Notes under the pieces: model-generated | What the model was told of the DNA's origin: nothing | Database searches by the model: none | The model's input: only the letters and a program-made list of their open reading frames with translations | Translations under genes and position numbers: made by a program | Assembly: GCA_035940575.1 (NCBI GenBank) | Contig: DASZER010000031.1 | Coordinates: forward strand, 1 to 47,010 | Origin: BP-191 sp035940575 | Lineage (GTDB): Bacteria > Actinomycetota > Actinomycetes > BP-191 | Reading direction: 5' to 3' | Length of the DNA: 47,010 bases | In this document: piece after piece, positions 25,051 to 33,303 of the stretch | Layout of the letters: each line of letters opens with the position of its first letter | Position numbering within the stretch: position 1 is the stretch's first letter

Positions 25051-25251
25051 CTACGCACGGCGACGCGCCTCGGAGCCGAGCCGGGACGAGATCTCGGAGA
25101 GCTCCGTCGCGATCCTCTCGAGCTTGATCGCGTCGTCGAGGTGGGGCGTGGCGCGGACCGTACGGTTCAGCATCGCGATCCCCACGGCGCTGGCGAGGGT
25201 GCCCAACGCGGAGACGACGAGGATGACCCACGCGACGGTGGTGACGGTCAC
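25051..25251 (-). CDS. Small single-pass membrane protein
   Basis: 66-aa protein with one N-terminal transmembrane helix (about residues 5-25) followed by a charged helix with heptad-like hydrophobics (LDDAIKLERIATELSEISSRL) that could be a short coiled coil. The GTG at 25251 overlaps the upstream gene stop by 4 bp, supporting expression. No family recognised. Possible roles such as a membrane adaptor for the adjacent UbiB kinase are speculation. Confidence 0.6.
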   Translation of the reverse strand: MTVTTVAWVILVVSALGTLASAVGIAMLNRTVRATPHLDDAIKLERIATELSEISSRLGSEARRRA

Positions 25252-25667
25252 GACGCTCCCTCCGGCTGGTTGATCGCGACGGCGTACGAGCTGATGGTGG
25301 CGGCGAACCCGAGCAGCGCGAGCGACGCCGTCGTCACGTACCCCGCCTGCCTGTCAGTCTGACTCCGCCCGGCCGTGTTGTCAGCCGTGACGAACCCGTA
25401 CCCGGCCGCCCCGAGTATCAGCACGGCCGTCGCCGCGATCTGGACGAAGTCGCGGTGAGCCTTCAGCGAGTCCGGGGCGTCGCGCGACTCCCGCAACGCC
25501 GCGGCGCACCACATGACGCCGACCAGGAGCGCCTGCCCGGCTCCCAGGATCTCGCGCAGCGCGGGCGCCCGCTGATGCCGGTAGAGCGCGAACAGGTATG
25601 CGGCGAGGAGCGGCAGCAGCCCGAGAAGCAGCCCGCCGCCGACCCACCGCCAGATTCGCCCGCTCAC
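25248..25667 (-). CDS. Four-helix membrane protein, unknown
   Basis: 139-aa protein with four predicted membrane segments (about 8-28, 41-57, 75-95, 110-130) and no recognised motif. I chose GTG 25667, preceded by a GGGGG stretch; a TTG at 25703 would add 12 residues. Its stop overlaps the 66-aa membrane gene by 4 bp. The pair is bracketed by the 18-bp direct repeats at 25032 and 25733, so it may be a separately acquired cassette. Confidence 0.6.
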   Translation of the reverse strand: MSGRIWRWVGGGLLLGLLPLLAAYLFALYRHQRAPALREILGAGQALLVGVMWCAAALRESRDAPDSLKAHRDFVQIAATAVLILGAAGYGFVTADNTAGRSQTDRQAGYVTTASLALLGFAATISSYAVAINQPEGAS

Positions 25668-25732
25668 CGCACCCCCGTTCGTCCTCGCGGGATTCTGGCG
25701 CAACGAGGCGAGCGCCGTTCAGGGCCTGTGGA

Positions 25733-25750
25733 TTACGGCTCCCACCGGAA
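25733..25750. repeat. 18-bp direct repeat, copy 2 (3' end of ABC permease gene)
   Basis: Identical to 25032-25049. This copy is the coding end of the permease (last residues FRWEP and TAA on the minus strand). A duplication at the 3' end of a gene is the arrangement left by site-specific insertion or by a local duplication. Confidence 0.8.
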
Positions 25751-26446
25751 GCTCCGCGCCGCCGCCGCCAGCGCGACCGCCGCCCAGACGAGCAGGACGG
25801 TCGCGGACCGGACGAGCGGGCCGTCGTTGGTCAACGCCGCCTCCAGGCCCTCCACGAGCGCCCCGCTCGGCAGCAGGCGCGCCACCGTACGCAGCCCCGA
25901 CGGCAGCGACGCCAGGGGCACGACCATCCCGCTGACGAGCAGCAGCACGAGGTACAGGCCGTTCGCGGCGGCCAGCGTCGCCTCCGCGCGCAACGTCCCC
26001 GCCATCAGCAGCCCGATCCCGGCGAACGCCGCCGTCCCCAGCGCGACCAACAGCACGAGCAGGATCGCGCCGCGCGCCCCGGACGACGTACGCCACCCGA
26101 GCAGCAGCCCGAGCCCCAGGATCAGCGCGACCTGCAACGCCTGCACGGCCAGCACCGACAGGGTCTTGGCGACCATCAGCGAGGTGCGCGAGAGGGGAGT
26201 GGCGCCGAGGCGCTTGAGGACGCCGTACGACCGCTCGAACCCCGTCGCGATCGCCAGCCCCGTCATCGACGTGGACATGACCGCCAGCGCCACGATGCCC
26301 GGCACGAGCTGGTCGAGCGTCACGTCCACGACGTCGACCGTGCCGAAGAACGCGAGCAGCCCCAGGGGGATGACGAGCGTCAGCAGCAGCGACTCGCCCC
26401 GCCGCAGCGTCAGCCGCAGCTCCATCAGCGTCTGGGCGAGGATCAC
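25733..26446 (-). CDS. ABC-2 type transporter permease
   Basis: 237-aa inner-membrane protein with about six helices, of the DrrB/ABC-2 kind. Typical features are the N-terminal cytoplasmic LMELRLTLRRGESLL, the loop GFERSYGVLKRLGATPLSRTSL after the second helix, and the late SGMVVPLASLP segment. The GTG at 26446 overlaps the ATPase stop by 4 bp. With the ATPase it forms an exporter of unknown substrate; drug or lipid export are common roles in the family. Confidence 0.9.
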   Translation of the reverse strand: MILAQTLMELRLTLRRGESLLLTLVIPLGLLAFFGTVDVVDVTLDQLVPGIVALAVMSTSMTGLAIATGFERSYGVLKRLGATPLSRTSLMVAKTLSVLAVQALQVALILGLGLLLGWRTSSGARGAILLVLLVALGTAAFAGIGLLMAGTLRAEATLAAANGLYLVLLLVSGMVVPLASLPSGLRTVARLLPSGALVEGLEAALTNDGPLVRSATVLLVWAAVALAAAARSFRWEP

Positions 26447-27321
26447 CGGAGCTCCCGTCCCGTGAGCCCCAGGAAGACCTCTTCGAGCGAACGCCGCCCG
26501 GTCCGCAGGTCCTCGGCCAGCACCCCGCGCGCGGCGCACCAGGCGGTCACGGCGGCCACCCGCTCCGGCGTCACGGGACCCTCCACCCGGTAGCGCCCCG
26601 GCGCCTCCTCGACGGCCCCCGGCAGCCCGGCGAGGTCGAGGCCAGCCGGCGCGCGGAACGTCACCGCGTCGGCCCCCCGCGTCAGCTCCTCGACGGTGCC
26701 CGACGCCACGACGCGCCCGCCGTCCACGACGACGACCGAGTCGGCGAGCGCCTCGGCCTCGTCCATGTAGTGGGTCGTCAGCACGACCGTGACGCCGTCC
26801 GTACGCAGCCCGCGCACGACGTCCCACGTGACGTGCCGTGCCTGCGGGTCGAGCCCCGCCGTCGGCTCGTCCAGGAACACCACGGCCGGCCGCCCCACCA
26901 GCGCGAGCGCGAGCGAGAGCCGCTGCTTCTCGCCGCCGGACAGCCGGCGGTACGCAGGTCGCTCCGGCACGCCGAGCCGTTCCAGCAGGTCGGCCGGGGA
27001 GAGCGGCGACGGGTAGAACGACGCCACGAGCCGCAGCATCTCCAACGGGTACGCGCCCGGGTACACCCCGCCCGACTGGAGCATCACGCCCATCCGCCGG
27101 GTCAGCGCGGCGTGGTCGCGCACGGGGTCGAGCCCGAGCACGCGCACCGCCCCCGACGACGGGCGGCGGTAGCCCTCGCAGGTCTCGACGGTCGTGGTCT
27201 TGCCGGCGCCGTTCGGCCCGAGCAGCGCGAGCACCGCGCCGGGAGCGGCCGTGAACGAGACGCCGTCGACGGCGGCGACCGAGCCGTACCGGACGGCGAG
27301 GCCCTCGACCTCGACGGTCAC
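26443..27321 (-). CDS. ABC transporter ATP-binding protein
   Basis: 292-aa DrrA-type ATPase. Walker A is GPNGAGKTT (about residue 35), the Q-loop lies near MLQSGG, the signature is LSGGEKQRL, Walker B is VVFLDEPTAGLD, and the switch His is in TTHYMDEAE. A ~75-aa C-terminal extension after the core (VEELTRG onward) is typical of this subgroup. The GTG (27319-27321) directly abuts the TAG of the cupredoxin lipoprotein gene, so all three genes are probably one transcript. Confidence 0.93.
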   Translation of the reverse strand: MTVEVEGLAVRYGSVAAVDGVSFTAAPGAVLALLGPNGAGKTTTVETCEGYRRPSSGAVRVLGLDPVRDHAALTRRMGVMLQSGGVYPGAYPLEMLRLVASFYPSPLSPADLLERLGVPERPAYRRLSGGEKQRLSLALALVGRPAVVFLDEPTAGLDPQARHVTWDVVRGLRTDGVTVVLTTHYMDEAEALADSVVVVDGGRVVASGTVEELTRGADAVTFRAPAGLDLAGLPGAVEEAPGRYRVEGPVTPERVAAVTAWCAARGVLAEDLRTGRRSLEEVFLGLTGRELR

Positions 27322-27807
27322 CTACGAGACGACGACGGTGCCGGTCATGCCGAGCGAGGCGTGCGGCGTGCAGAAGTACTTGTACGTCCCGGCCTTGTCG
27401 AACGTGTACTCGTACGTCGTGAACCCGCCCGGCGCCTTGAGCGGCCCGCCCGCGGGCGTCGGCGGCTCGCCCGAGTCGACCGTGTGGTAGCCCTGCGCGG
27501 TCCACGTCACGGTCGTGCCGACCTTGACGTTCAGCGTCGACGGCTCGAACTTGTTGGTCGCCATGGCGGTGACGGCGTTGCCGCCGCCGGCCGCGGCGCT
27601 CGTCGGGGGCACGCCGGTCGTCGTGCCACCGGTCGGCGCCTCCGTCGTGGGCGCGAGCGAGGACGGCTTCGGGAAGACCGTGGCGGGCACGGCGGGCACC
27701 GCGCGTGGCGTGGCGTGGTCGCTCGGCACGACCCGCTCCTTCTCGGCGCACGCGGTGAGCACGAGCGGCAGCGCGAGAGCGACGACCAGGCGCTTCGAGG
27801 AGAGCAT
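27322..27807 (-). CDS. Plastocyanin-like (type 1 copper) lipoprotein
   Basis: 161-aa exported lipoprotein. Residues 1-20 are a lipoprotein signal ending in LTAC. A Pro/Thr-rich linker (about 30-75) leads to a cupredoxin domain with the first ligand in QGYHTVDSG and the C-terminal ligand cluster CTPHASLGM (Cys, His, Met). It should carry electrons or bind copper at the outer membrane face. I chose ATG 27807, which puts the signal peptide at the N terminus; AGGAAGG lies about 11 nt upstream. It is divergent from sufR and is the first gene of the ABC transporter operon. It may be a mobile electron donor paralogous to the cupredoxin domain of CtaC, but that is inference. Confidence 0.85.
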   Translation of the reverse strand: MLSSKRLVVALALPLVLTACAEKERVVPSDHATPRAVPAVPATVFPKPSSLAPTTEAPTGGTTTGVPPTSAAAGGGNAVTAMATNKFEPSTLNVKVGTTVTWTAQGYHTVDSGEPPTPAGGPLKAPGGFTTYEYTFDKAGTYKYFCTPHASLGMTGTVVVS

Positions 27808-27841
27808 GCGGGTGGCGGCCTTCCTGTGGGGGATCGGCCCA

Positions 27842-27847
27842 AGGATA
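27842..27847 (-). promoter_or_regulatory. -10 element for the cupredoxin lipoprotein operon
   Basis: TATCCT on the minus strand fits a -10 hexamer. Transcription would start near 27834, about 27 nt before the ATG, leaving room for the AGGAAGG ribosome site. No clear -35. It lies back to back with the sufR promoter. Confidence 0.35.
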
Positions 27848-27862
27848 TCGGGCGGGCCGCGT

Positions 27863-27891
27863 TTGCCGCGCATCGGGGATTACGTCACAAT
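27863..27891 (+). promoter_or_regulatory. sufR operon promoter (TTGCCG-N17-CACAAT)
   Basis: TTGCCG (27863-27868) and CACAAT (27886-27891) have a 17-bp spacer, and the sufR GTG lies 6 nt after the -10. Since no Shine-Dalgarno sequence precedes that GTG, the transcript is probably leaderless, starting at or next to 27898. Confidence 0.6.
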
Positions 27892-27901
27892 GACGTTGTG
27901 A
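27885..27901. promoter_or_regulatory. Candidate SufR operator, 17-bp perfect palindrome
   Basis: TCACAA-TGACG-TTGTGA (27885-27901) is a perfect 6-5-6 inverted repeat. It covers nearly all of the -10 hexamer and the sufR start codon. The half-site spacing resembles published actinobacterial SufR operators, which are short palindromes with a 5-6 nt spacer. Binding here would block the whole suf operon when the Fe-S cluster of SufR is loaded. The binding protein is inferred from position. Confidence 0.6.
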
Positions 27902-28530
27902 AAAACGTCGCAGGCGAGGAGCGCACGCGGGACCGCGTGGCCGCGCTGCTGCTGCGTACCGGCGGCGCCACCGCGGCCGACCTCGGCGCCTCGCTCGGCC
28001 TGTCGCCCGCGGCCGTACGGCGCCACCTCGACGCGATGCTCGCCGACGGCACGGTCGTCGAGACCGAGGTCACGCACACCGGCCGGCGCGGGCGCCCCGC
28101 CAAGCAGTTCGAGCTGACCGACGCCGGCCGCGAGGCGTTCCCGCACGCCTACGACGACCTCGCCGCGAGCGCGCTGCGCTTCCTCGCCGAGACCGGCGGC
28201 GACGCGGTCGTCCGCGAGTTCGCCAAGGCGCGCGTCGCCGAGCTCGAGACGCGCTACGCCGACGTGGCCGACGCGCCCGTCGACGAGCGGCCCGCGCGGC
28301 TCGCCGAGGCGCTGTCGCGCGACGGCTACGCCGCCACGGCCGAGCCCGGCACGGTGTGCCAGCATCACTGCCCGGTCCAGCACGTGGCGGCGGAGTTCCC
28401 GCAGCTCTGCGAGGCCGAGACGGAGTTCTTCTCGCGGCTCCTCGGCAGCCCCGTGCGCCGCCTGACCACCATCGCCACCGGCGACTCCTGCTGCACCGCC
28501 CACGTCTCCACCGAAAGGTCGTCATCGTGA
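27898..28530 (+). CDS. sufR: Fe-S-sensing transcriptional repressor SufR
   Basis: 210-aa regulator. Residues about 8-75 form a winged helix-turn-helix (DLGASLGLSPAAVRRHLDAML) with a basic wing HTGRRGRPAKQF. The C-terminal part has the cysteines expected to bind a [4Fe-4S] cluster: Cys154, Cys158 and Cys171 (CQHHCPVQHVAAEFPQLCEAE), plus Cys198-Cys199 near the end. First gene of the suf operon, whose transcription it is known to repress in related bacteria. The GTG start has no ribosome site and overlaps the palindrome at 27885-27901. Its stop overlaps the sufB start by 4 bp. Confidence 0.92.
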   Translation: MKNVAGEERTRDRVAALLLRTGGATAADLGASLGLSPAAVRRHLDAMLADGTVVETEVTHTGRRGRPAKQFELTDAGREAFPHAYDDLAASALRFLAETGGDAVVREFAKARVAELETRYADVADAPVDERPARLAEALSRDGYAATAEPGTVCQHHCPVQHVAAEFPQLCEAETEFFSRLLGSPVRRLTTIATGDSCCTAHVSTERSSS

Positions 28531-29936
28531 CCACCACCCGCCCGGAGCTCGAAGGCCTCGGGACGTACAAGTTCGGCTGGTCCGACCCGGCCGCCTACGC
28601 CGACAACGCCCGCCGCGGCCTCACCGAGGACGTCGTGCGCGACATCTCGGCGAAGAAGAGCGAGCCCGAGTGGATGCTCAAGCTGCGCCTCAAGGGCCTG
28701 CGGCTGTTCGGGCAGAAGCCGATGCCGCACTGGGGCGCGGACCTGTCCGGCATCGACTTCGACAACATCAAGTACTTCGTCCGCTCGACGGAGAAGCAGG
28801 CCGAGTCCTGGGACGACCTGCCCGAGGACATCAAGAACACCTACGACCGCCTCGGCATCCCCGAGGCCGAGAAGGCGCGCCTCATCGCGGGCGTGGCGGC
28901 GCAGTACGAGTCCGAGGTCGTCTACCACAAGATTCGCGAGGACCTCGAGGAGCAGGGCGTCGTCTTCCTCGACACCGACACCGGTCTCAAGGAGCACCCC
29001 GAGCTGTTCAAGGAGTACTTCGGCTCGGTGATCCCGGTCGGCGACAACAAGTTCGCCGCGCTCAACACCGCCGTCTGGTCGGGCGGGTCGTTCATCTACG
29101 TCCCGCCGGGCGTGCACGTCGAGATCCCGCTGCAGGCGTACTTCCGCATCAACACCGAGAACATGGGCCAGTTCGAGCGGACGCTGATCATCGCCGACGA
29201 GGGCTCGTACGTGCACTACGTCGAGGGCTGCACGGCCCCGATCTACAGCAGCGACTCGCTGCACTCCGCGGTCGTCGAGATCGTCGTGAAGAAGAACGCG
29301 CGCGTCCGCTACACGACGATCCAGAACTGGTCGAACAACGTCTACAACCTCGTGACCAAGCGGACCGCCGTGCACGAGGGCGGCCGCATGGAGTGGATCG
29401 ACGGCAACATCGGCTCCAAGGTCACGATGAAGTACCCGGCCTGCTACCTCCTCGGCGAGGGCGCGAGCGGCGAGGTGCTCTCGGTGGCGTTCGCCGGCGA
29501 GGGCCAGCACCAGGACGCCGGCGCGAAGATGGTCCACGCGGCGCCGCGCACCAGCAGCACGATCGTCAGCAAGTCGGTCGCGCGCGGCGGCGGACGTACG
29601 TCCTACCGCGGCCTCGTGCAGGTGCAGGAGGGCGCCGTCGGCTCGCGCTCGACCGTGAAGTGCGACGCGCTGCTGGTCGACACCGTGAGCCGCAGCGACA
29701 CGTACCCCTACGTCGACGTGCGCGAGGACGACTCGTCCATCGGCCACGAGGCGAGCGTCTCCAAGGTCGGCGAGGACCAGCTCTTCTACCTGATGAGCCG
29801 CGGCCTCTCGGAGAACGAGGCCATGGCGATGGTCGTGCGCGGCTTCGTCGAGCCCATCGCCCGCGAGCTCCCGATGGAGTACGCGCTCGAGCTGAACCGA
29901 CTCATCGAATTGCAGATGGAAGGCGCTGTCGGCTAG
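28527..29936 (+). CDS. sufB: Fe-S cluster assembly scaffold SufB
   Basis: 469-aa core scaffold of the SUF machinery, working as SufBC2D. Recognisable stretches are WSGGSFIYVPPGVHVEIPLQ, EGSYVHYVEGCTAP, the right-handed beta-helix region, and STVKCDALLVD with the conserved Cys that corresponds to the proposed nascent-cluster cysteine. The C-terminal SRGLSENEAMAMVVRGF is the usual helical end. The GTG overlaps the sufR stop by 4 bp and is preceded by AAAGG. Complete and of normal length. Confidence 0.97.
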   Translation: MTTTRPELEGLGTYKFGWSDPAAYADNARRGLTEDVVRDISAKKSEPEWMLKLRLKGLRLFGQKPMPHWGADLSGIDFDNIKYFVRSTEKQAESWDDLPEDIKNTYDRLGIPEAEKARLIAGVAAQYESEVVYHKIREDLEEQGVVFLDTDTGLKEHPELFKEYFGSVIPVGDNKFAALNTAVWSGGSFIYVPPGVHVEIPLQAYFRINTENMGQFERTLIIADEGSYVHYVEGCTAPIYSSDSLHSAVVEIVVKKNARVRYTTIQNWSNNVYNLVTKRTAVHEGGRMEWIDGNIGSKVTMKYPACYLLGEGASGEVLSVAFAGEGQHQDAGAKMVHAAPRTSSTIVSKSVARGGGRTSYRGLVQVQEGAVGSRSTVKCDALLVDTVSRSDTYPYVDVREDDSSIGHEASVSKVGEDQLFYLMSRGLSENEAMAMVVRGFVEPIARELPMEYALELNRLIELQMEGAVG

Positions 29937-31007
29937 ATGACCGTCACGTACGACGTCCCGTCCGGGCGCGAGGAAGCGTTCCGCTTCACGCCCATCAAGC
30001 GCATCGAGGACGCCCTCGCCACGGCCCAGCCCGGCAAGGTCGTCATCGAACGCTCCGCGGGCGCGGGCACGGAGTTCTCCGTCTGCGACCGCGGCTCCGA
30101 CCCGCGGCTCGGCTCGGTGCTGACCCCGCGCGACCGCTACGAGGAGCTCGCCGACTCCTACGAGCGCGCCGGCGTCGTGACCGTCCGCCGCAACGTCGTC
30201 CCCGACGAGCCCACGGTCGTCACCGTGCGCGGCGAGGGCGGGCTCGCGTACGCGCACCTGCTCGTCGACGTCGAGGAGGGCGCCGAGGCGACGGTCATCC
30301 TCGACCACTCGGGGAGCGCGACGTTCCTGGCCAACGCCGAGTTCCGCGTCGCCGACAACGCCCGCCTCACCGTCGTGTCCCTGCAGGACTGGGACGACGA
30401 CGCCGTCCACCTCGGCACCCACGTCGCCACGGTCGGCCGCGACGCGACGTTCAAGGCCGTGCACGTGAGCCTCGGCGGCGGCGTCGTACGGCTCGTGCCG
30501 CAGGTGCGGTTCACCGGTCCCGGCGGCGACGCCGAGCTGCTCGGCCTGTTCTTCGCCGACGCGGGCCAGCACCTCGAGCACCGCCTCCTCGTCGACCACG
30601 CCGTGAGCCACTGCCGCAGCCGCGTGACGTACAAGGGCGCGCTGCAGGGCGAGGGCGCGCACACCGTCTGGATCGGCGACGTCGTGATCGGCGCCGACAC
30701 CGTCGGCACCGACACCTACGAGCTCAACCGCAACCTCGTCCTCTCCGACGGTGCCCACGCCGACTCCGTTCCGAACCTCGAGATCTACTCGGGCGAGGTC
30801 GTCGGCGCGGGACACGCGAGCGCCACGGGGCGGTTCGACGACCAGCAGCTCTTCTACCTGATGAGCCGCGGCATCCCGGCCGACGAGGCGCGCCGCCTCG
30901 TCGTGCGCGGGTTCTTCGCCGACGTCATCCAGCGCATCGAGGTGCCGTTCCTGCGCGAGCGCCTCGCGAACGCGATCGAGGCCGAGCTCGAAGGGGCCGT
31001 GCTGTGA
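29937..31007 (+). CDS. sufD: Fe-S cluster assembly protein SufD
   Basis: 356-aa partner of SufB. It shares the beta-helix core and the C-terminal LFYLMSRGIPADEARRLVVRGFF. The conserved His used with the SufB cysteine appears in VVGAGHASATG; the neighbouring Cys of the E. coli protein is absent. ATG follows the sufB stop directly (TAGATG), and the stop overlaps the Rieske ferredoxin start by 4 bp. Confidence 0.95.
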   Translation: MTVTYDVPSGREEAFRFTPIKRIEDALATAQPGKVVIERSAGAGTEFSVCDRGSDPRLGSVLTPRDRYEELADSYERAGVVTVRRNVVPDEPTVVTVRGEGGLAYAHLLVDVEEGAEATVILDHSGSATFLANAEFRVADNARLTVVSLQDWDDDAVHLGTHVATVGRDATFKAVHVSLGGGVVRLVPQVRFTGPGGDAELLGLFFADAGQHLEHRLLVDHAVSHCRSRVTYKGALQGEGAHTVWIGDVVIGADTVGTDTYELNRNLVLSDGAHADSVPNLEIYSGEVVGAGHASATGRFDDQQLFYLMSRGIPADEARRLVVRGFFADVIQRIEVPFLRERLANAIEAELEGAVL

Positions 31008-31321
31008 GCGAGTGGGTCCGCGTCTGCGCGGCCGCCGACGTGCCCGAGGGCACGGCCAAGGCCGTCGAGATCGGCAACGAGCCGGTCTGCGTCGTGCGCA
31101 GCAACGGCACGTTCTACGCGATCCGCGACGTCTGCTCGCACGCCGACGTCGCGCTCTCGGAGGGTGAGGTGGAGGACGGCACGATCGAGTGCTGGCTGCA
31201 CGGCTCGCGCTTCGACCTCGCCAGCGGCCGCCCCACCGGCCTGCCGGCCACCCAGCCCGTCCCTGTCTACCCCGTGAAGCACGACGGCGACGACGTCCTC
31301 GTCGCGTTGGAGGAGTCGTAA
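31004..31321 (+). CDS. Rieske-type [2Fe-2S] ferredoxin
   Basis: 105-aa soluble protein of the non-heme iron oxygenase ferredoxin type. Cluster ligands are complete: Cys44 and His46 (VCSHAD) and Cys63 and His66 (ECWLHG). It lies between sufD and sufC, a position often seen in actinobacterial suf operons, with a 4-bp overlap to sufD and directly abutting sufC. It may provide electrons for cluster assembly, but its partner is not established. Confidence 0.93.
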   Translation: MSEWVRVCAAADVPEGTAKAVEIGNEPVCVVRSNGTFYAIRDVCSHADVALSEGEVEDGTIECWLHGSRFDLASGRPTGLPATQPVPVYPVKHDGDDVLVALEES

Positions 31322-32071
31322 GTGAGCACGCTCGAGATCCGCGACCTGTCCGTCAACGTCGACGAGACGGAGATCCTCCGCGGCGTCACCCTGACGGTGA
31401 AGGACGGGGAGACGCACGCCCTGATGGGCCCGAACGGCTCGGGCAAGAGCACGCTCGCGTACGCCATCGCGGGCCACCCCAAGTACACCGTCACCGGCGG
31501 CTCCGTCACGCTCGACGGCCAGGACGTGCTGTCGATGGCCGTGGACGAGCGGGCGCGCGCGGGGCTGTTCCTCGCGATGCAGTACCCGGTCGAGGTGCCC
31601 GGCGTCTCGGTCTCCAACTTCCTGCGCACGTCGGTCACCGCCGTCCGCGGCGAGGCGCCGAAGCTGCGCCTGTGGGTCAAGGAGCTCAAGGAGACGATGG
31701 CCGGCCTGGAGATGGACCCGGTCTTCGCCGAGCGCAACGTCAACGAGGGCTTCTCCGGCGGCGAGAAGAAGCGGCACGAGATCCTCCAGATGGAGCTGCT
31801 CAAGCCGAGGATCGCGGTGCTGGACGAGACCGACTCGGGCCTCGACGTCGACGCGCTGCGCGTCGTCTCCCAGGGCGTCAACCGCGTCGCGGAGCAGGGC
31901 TCGACCGGCCTGCTGCTCATCACGCACTACACGCGCATCCTGCGCTACATCAAGCCGGACTTCGTCCACGTGATGTTCGACGGGCGCATCGCCGAGGAGG
32001 GCGGCCCCGAGCTCGCGCAGATCCTCGAGGACAAGGGCTACGAGCACCTCCGCCCCACGGTGAGTGCATGA
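31322..32071 (+). CDS. sufC: Fe-S assembly ATPase SufC
   Basis: 249-aa ABC-type ATPase energising the SufBCD scaffold. Walker A GPNGSGKST (about residue 36), the SufC-specific FLAMQYPVEVPGVS Q-loop region, signature FSGGEKKRHEI, Walker B AVLDETDSGLD and switch THYTRIL are visible. No membrane segments, as expected. The GTG directly follows the Rieske stop codon, and its TGA overlaps the sufS ATG by 4 bp. Confidence 0.97.
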   Translation: MSTLEIRDLSVNVDETEILRGVTLTVKDGETHALMGPNGSGKSTLAYAIAGHPKYTVTGGSVTLDGQDVLSMAVDERARAGLFLAMQYPVEVPGVSVSNFLRTSVTAVRGEAPKLRLWVKELKETMAGLEMDPVFAERNVNEGFSGGEKKRHEILQMELLKPRIAVLDETDSGLDVDALRVVSQGVNRVAEQGSTGLLLITHYTRILRYIKPDFVHVMFDGRIAEEGGPELAQILEDKGYEHLRPTVSA

Positions 32072-33303
32072 CCCTCGATGTGGGGCGCGTTCGCAAGGAC
32101 TTCCCGATCCTGAGCAGGGAGGTCCACGGGCGCCCGCTCGTCTACCTCGACTCGGCGGCGTCCTCGCAGCGCCCGCAGTCGGTCATCGACGCGATGAGCG
32201 ACTACTACGAGCAGCACCACGCCAACGTGCACCGCGGCATCTACACGCTCGCCGAGGAGGCGACCGCGCTGTACGAGGGCGCGCGCGACGCGGTGGCGGC
32301 GTTCGTCAACGCGTACGACCGCTCGGAGTGCGTGTTCACGAAGAACAGCACCGAGGCGCTCAACCTCGTCGCGCGCTCGCTCGGCGACTCCGGCCGGATC
32401 AAGCCCGGCGACGAGATCGTCGTCACCGAGATGGAGCACCACTCCAACATCGTGCCGTGGCAGCTCCTCGCCGCCCGCACGGGCGCGACCGTGCGCTGGA
32501 TCGGCCTGACCGAGCAGGGCCGCCTCGACCTCTCCGACCTCGAGCAGGTGGTCAACGAGCGCACGCGCGTCGTGTCGTTCGTCCACCAGTCGAACATCCT
32601 CGGCACCGTCAACCCGACGTCGCAGATCACGCGCCGGGCGCGGGAGGTCGGCGCGCTCGTGTGCGTCGACGCGTCGCAGTCTGTCCCGCACATGCCGGTC
32701 GACGTGCGGGAGCTCGGCTGCGACTTCCTCGCGTTCACCGGCCACAAGATGCTCGGGCCGACCGGCATCGGCGTGCTGTGGGCGCGGCGCGAGCTGCTCG
32801 ACGAGCTGCCGCCGTTCCTCGGCGGCGGCGAGATGATCGCCACGGTGACGACGAAGGGCTCGACCTACGCGGAGCCGCCGCACAAGTTCGAGGCAGGCAC
32901 GCCGATGATCGCCGAGGCCGTCGGCCTCGCGGAGGCGGTCCGCTACCTCACCGACCTCGGCATGGACAACGTGCGCGCGCACGAGAAGGAGCTCGTCGCC
33001 TACGCGCTCCCCGCGCTGGAGTCGGTGAGCGGGCTGCGCGTCCTCGGGCCGCGCACGGCCGTGTCGCGGGGCGGGGCGATCTCGTTCGCGCTCGGCGACC
33101 TGCACCCGCACGACGTGGGCCAGGTGCTCGACGAGCTCGGCATCGCGGTCCGCGTCGGCCAGCACTGCGCGGCGCCGGTGTGCACGCGCTACGGCGTGCC
33201 GGCGACGACGCGCGCGTCGTTCTACGTGTACACGACGACCGAGGAGGTCGACGCGCTGGTCGAGGGCCTCGAGCACGTGAAGAGGTTCTTTCGTGCAGCT
33301 TGA
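32068..33303 (+). CDS. sufS: Cysteine desulfurase SufS
   Basis: 411-aa PLP enzyme that removes sulfur from cysteine as a persulfide for cluster building. The PLP Lys is Lys227 in FTGHKMLGPTG, EMEHHSNIVPW carries the PLP-stacking His, and the active-site Cys is Cys367 in RVGQHCAAPVC. This is the group II (SufS) form, which usually needs SufU or SufE as acceptor; sufU follows and overlaps its 3' end by 11 bp. ATG overlaps the sufC stop. Confidence 0.96.
   Translation: MTLDVGRVRKDFPILSREVHGRPLVYLDSAASSQRPQSVIDAMSDYYEQHHANVHRGIYTLAEEATALYEGARDAVAAFVNAYDRSECVFTKNSTEALNLVARSLGDSGRIKPGDEIVVTEMEHHSNIVPWQLLAARTGATVRWIGLTEQGRLDLSDLEQVVNERTRVVSFVHQSNILGTVNPTSQITRRAREVGALVCVDASQSVPHMPVDVRELGCDFLAFTGHKMLGPTGIGVLWARRELLDELPPFLGGGEMIATVTTKGSTYAEPPHKFEAGTPMIAEAVGLAEAVRYLTDLGMDNVRAHEKELVAYALPALESVSGLRVLGPRTAVSRGGAISFALGDLHPHDVGQVLDELGIAVRVGQHCAAPVCTRYGVPATTRASFYVYTTTEEVDALVEGLEHVKRFFRAA

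Noticed and set aside
23330..25231. Longer UbiB frame reaching to 25231
   Set aside because: The upstream extension overlaps the 66-aa gene and lacks homology; VGISLRPQHLKRY at 25015 matches homologous starts.
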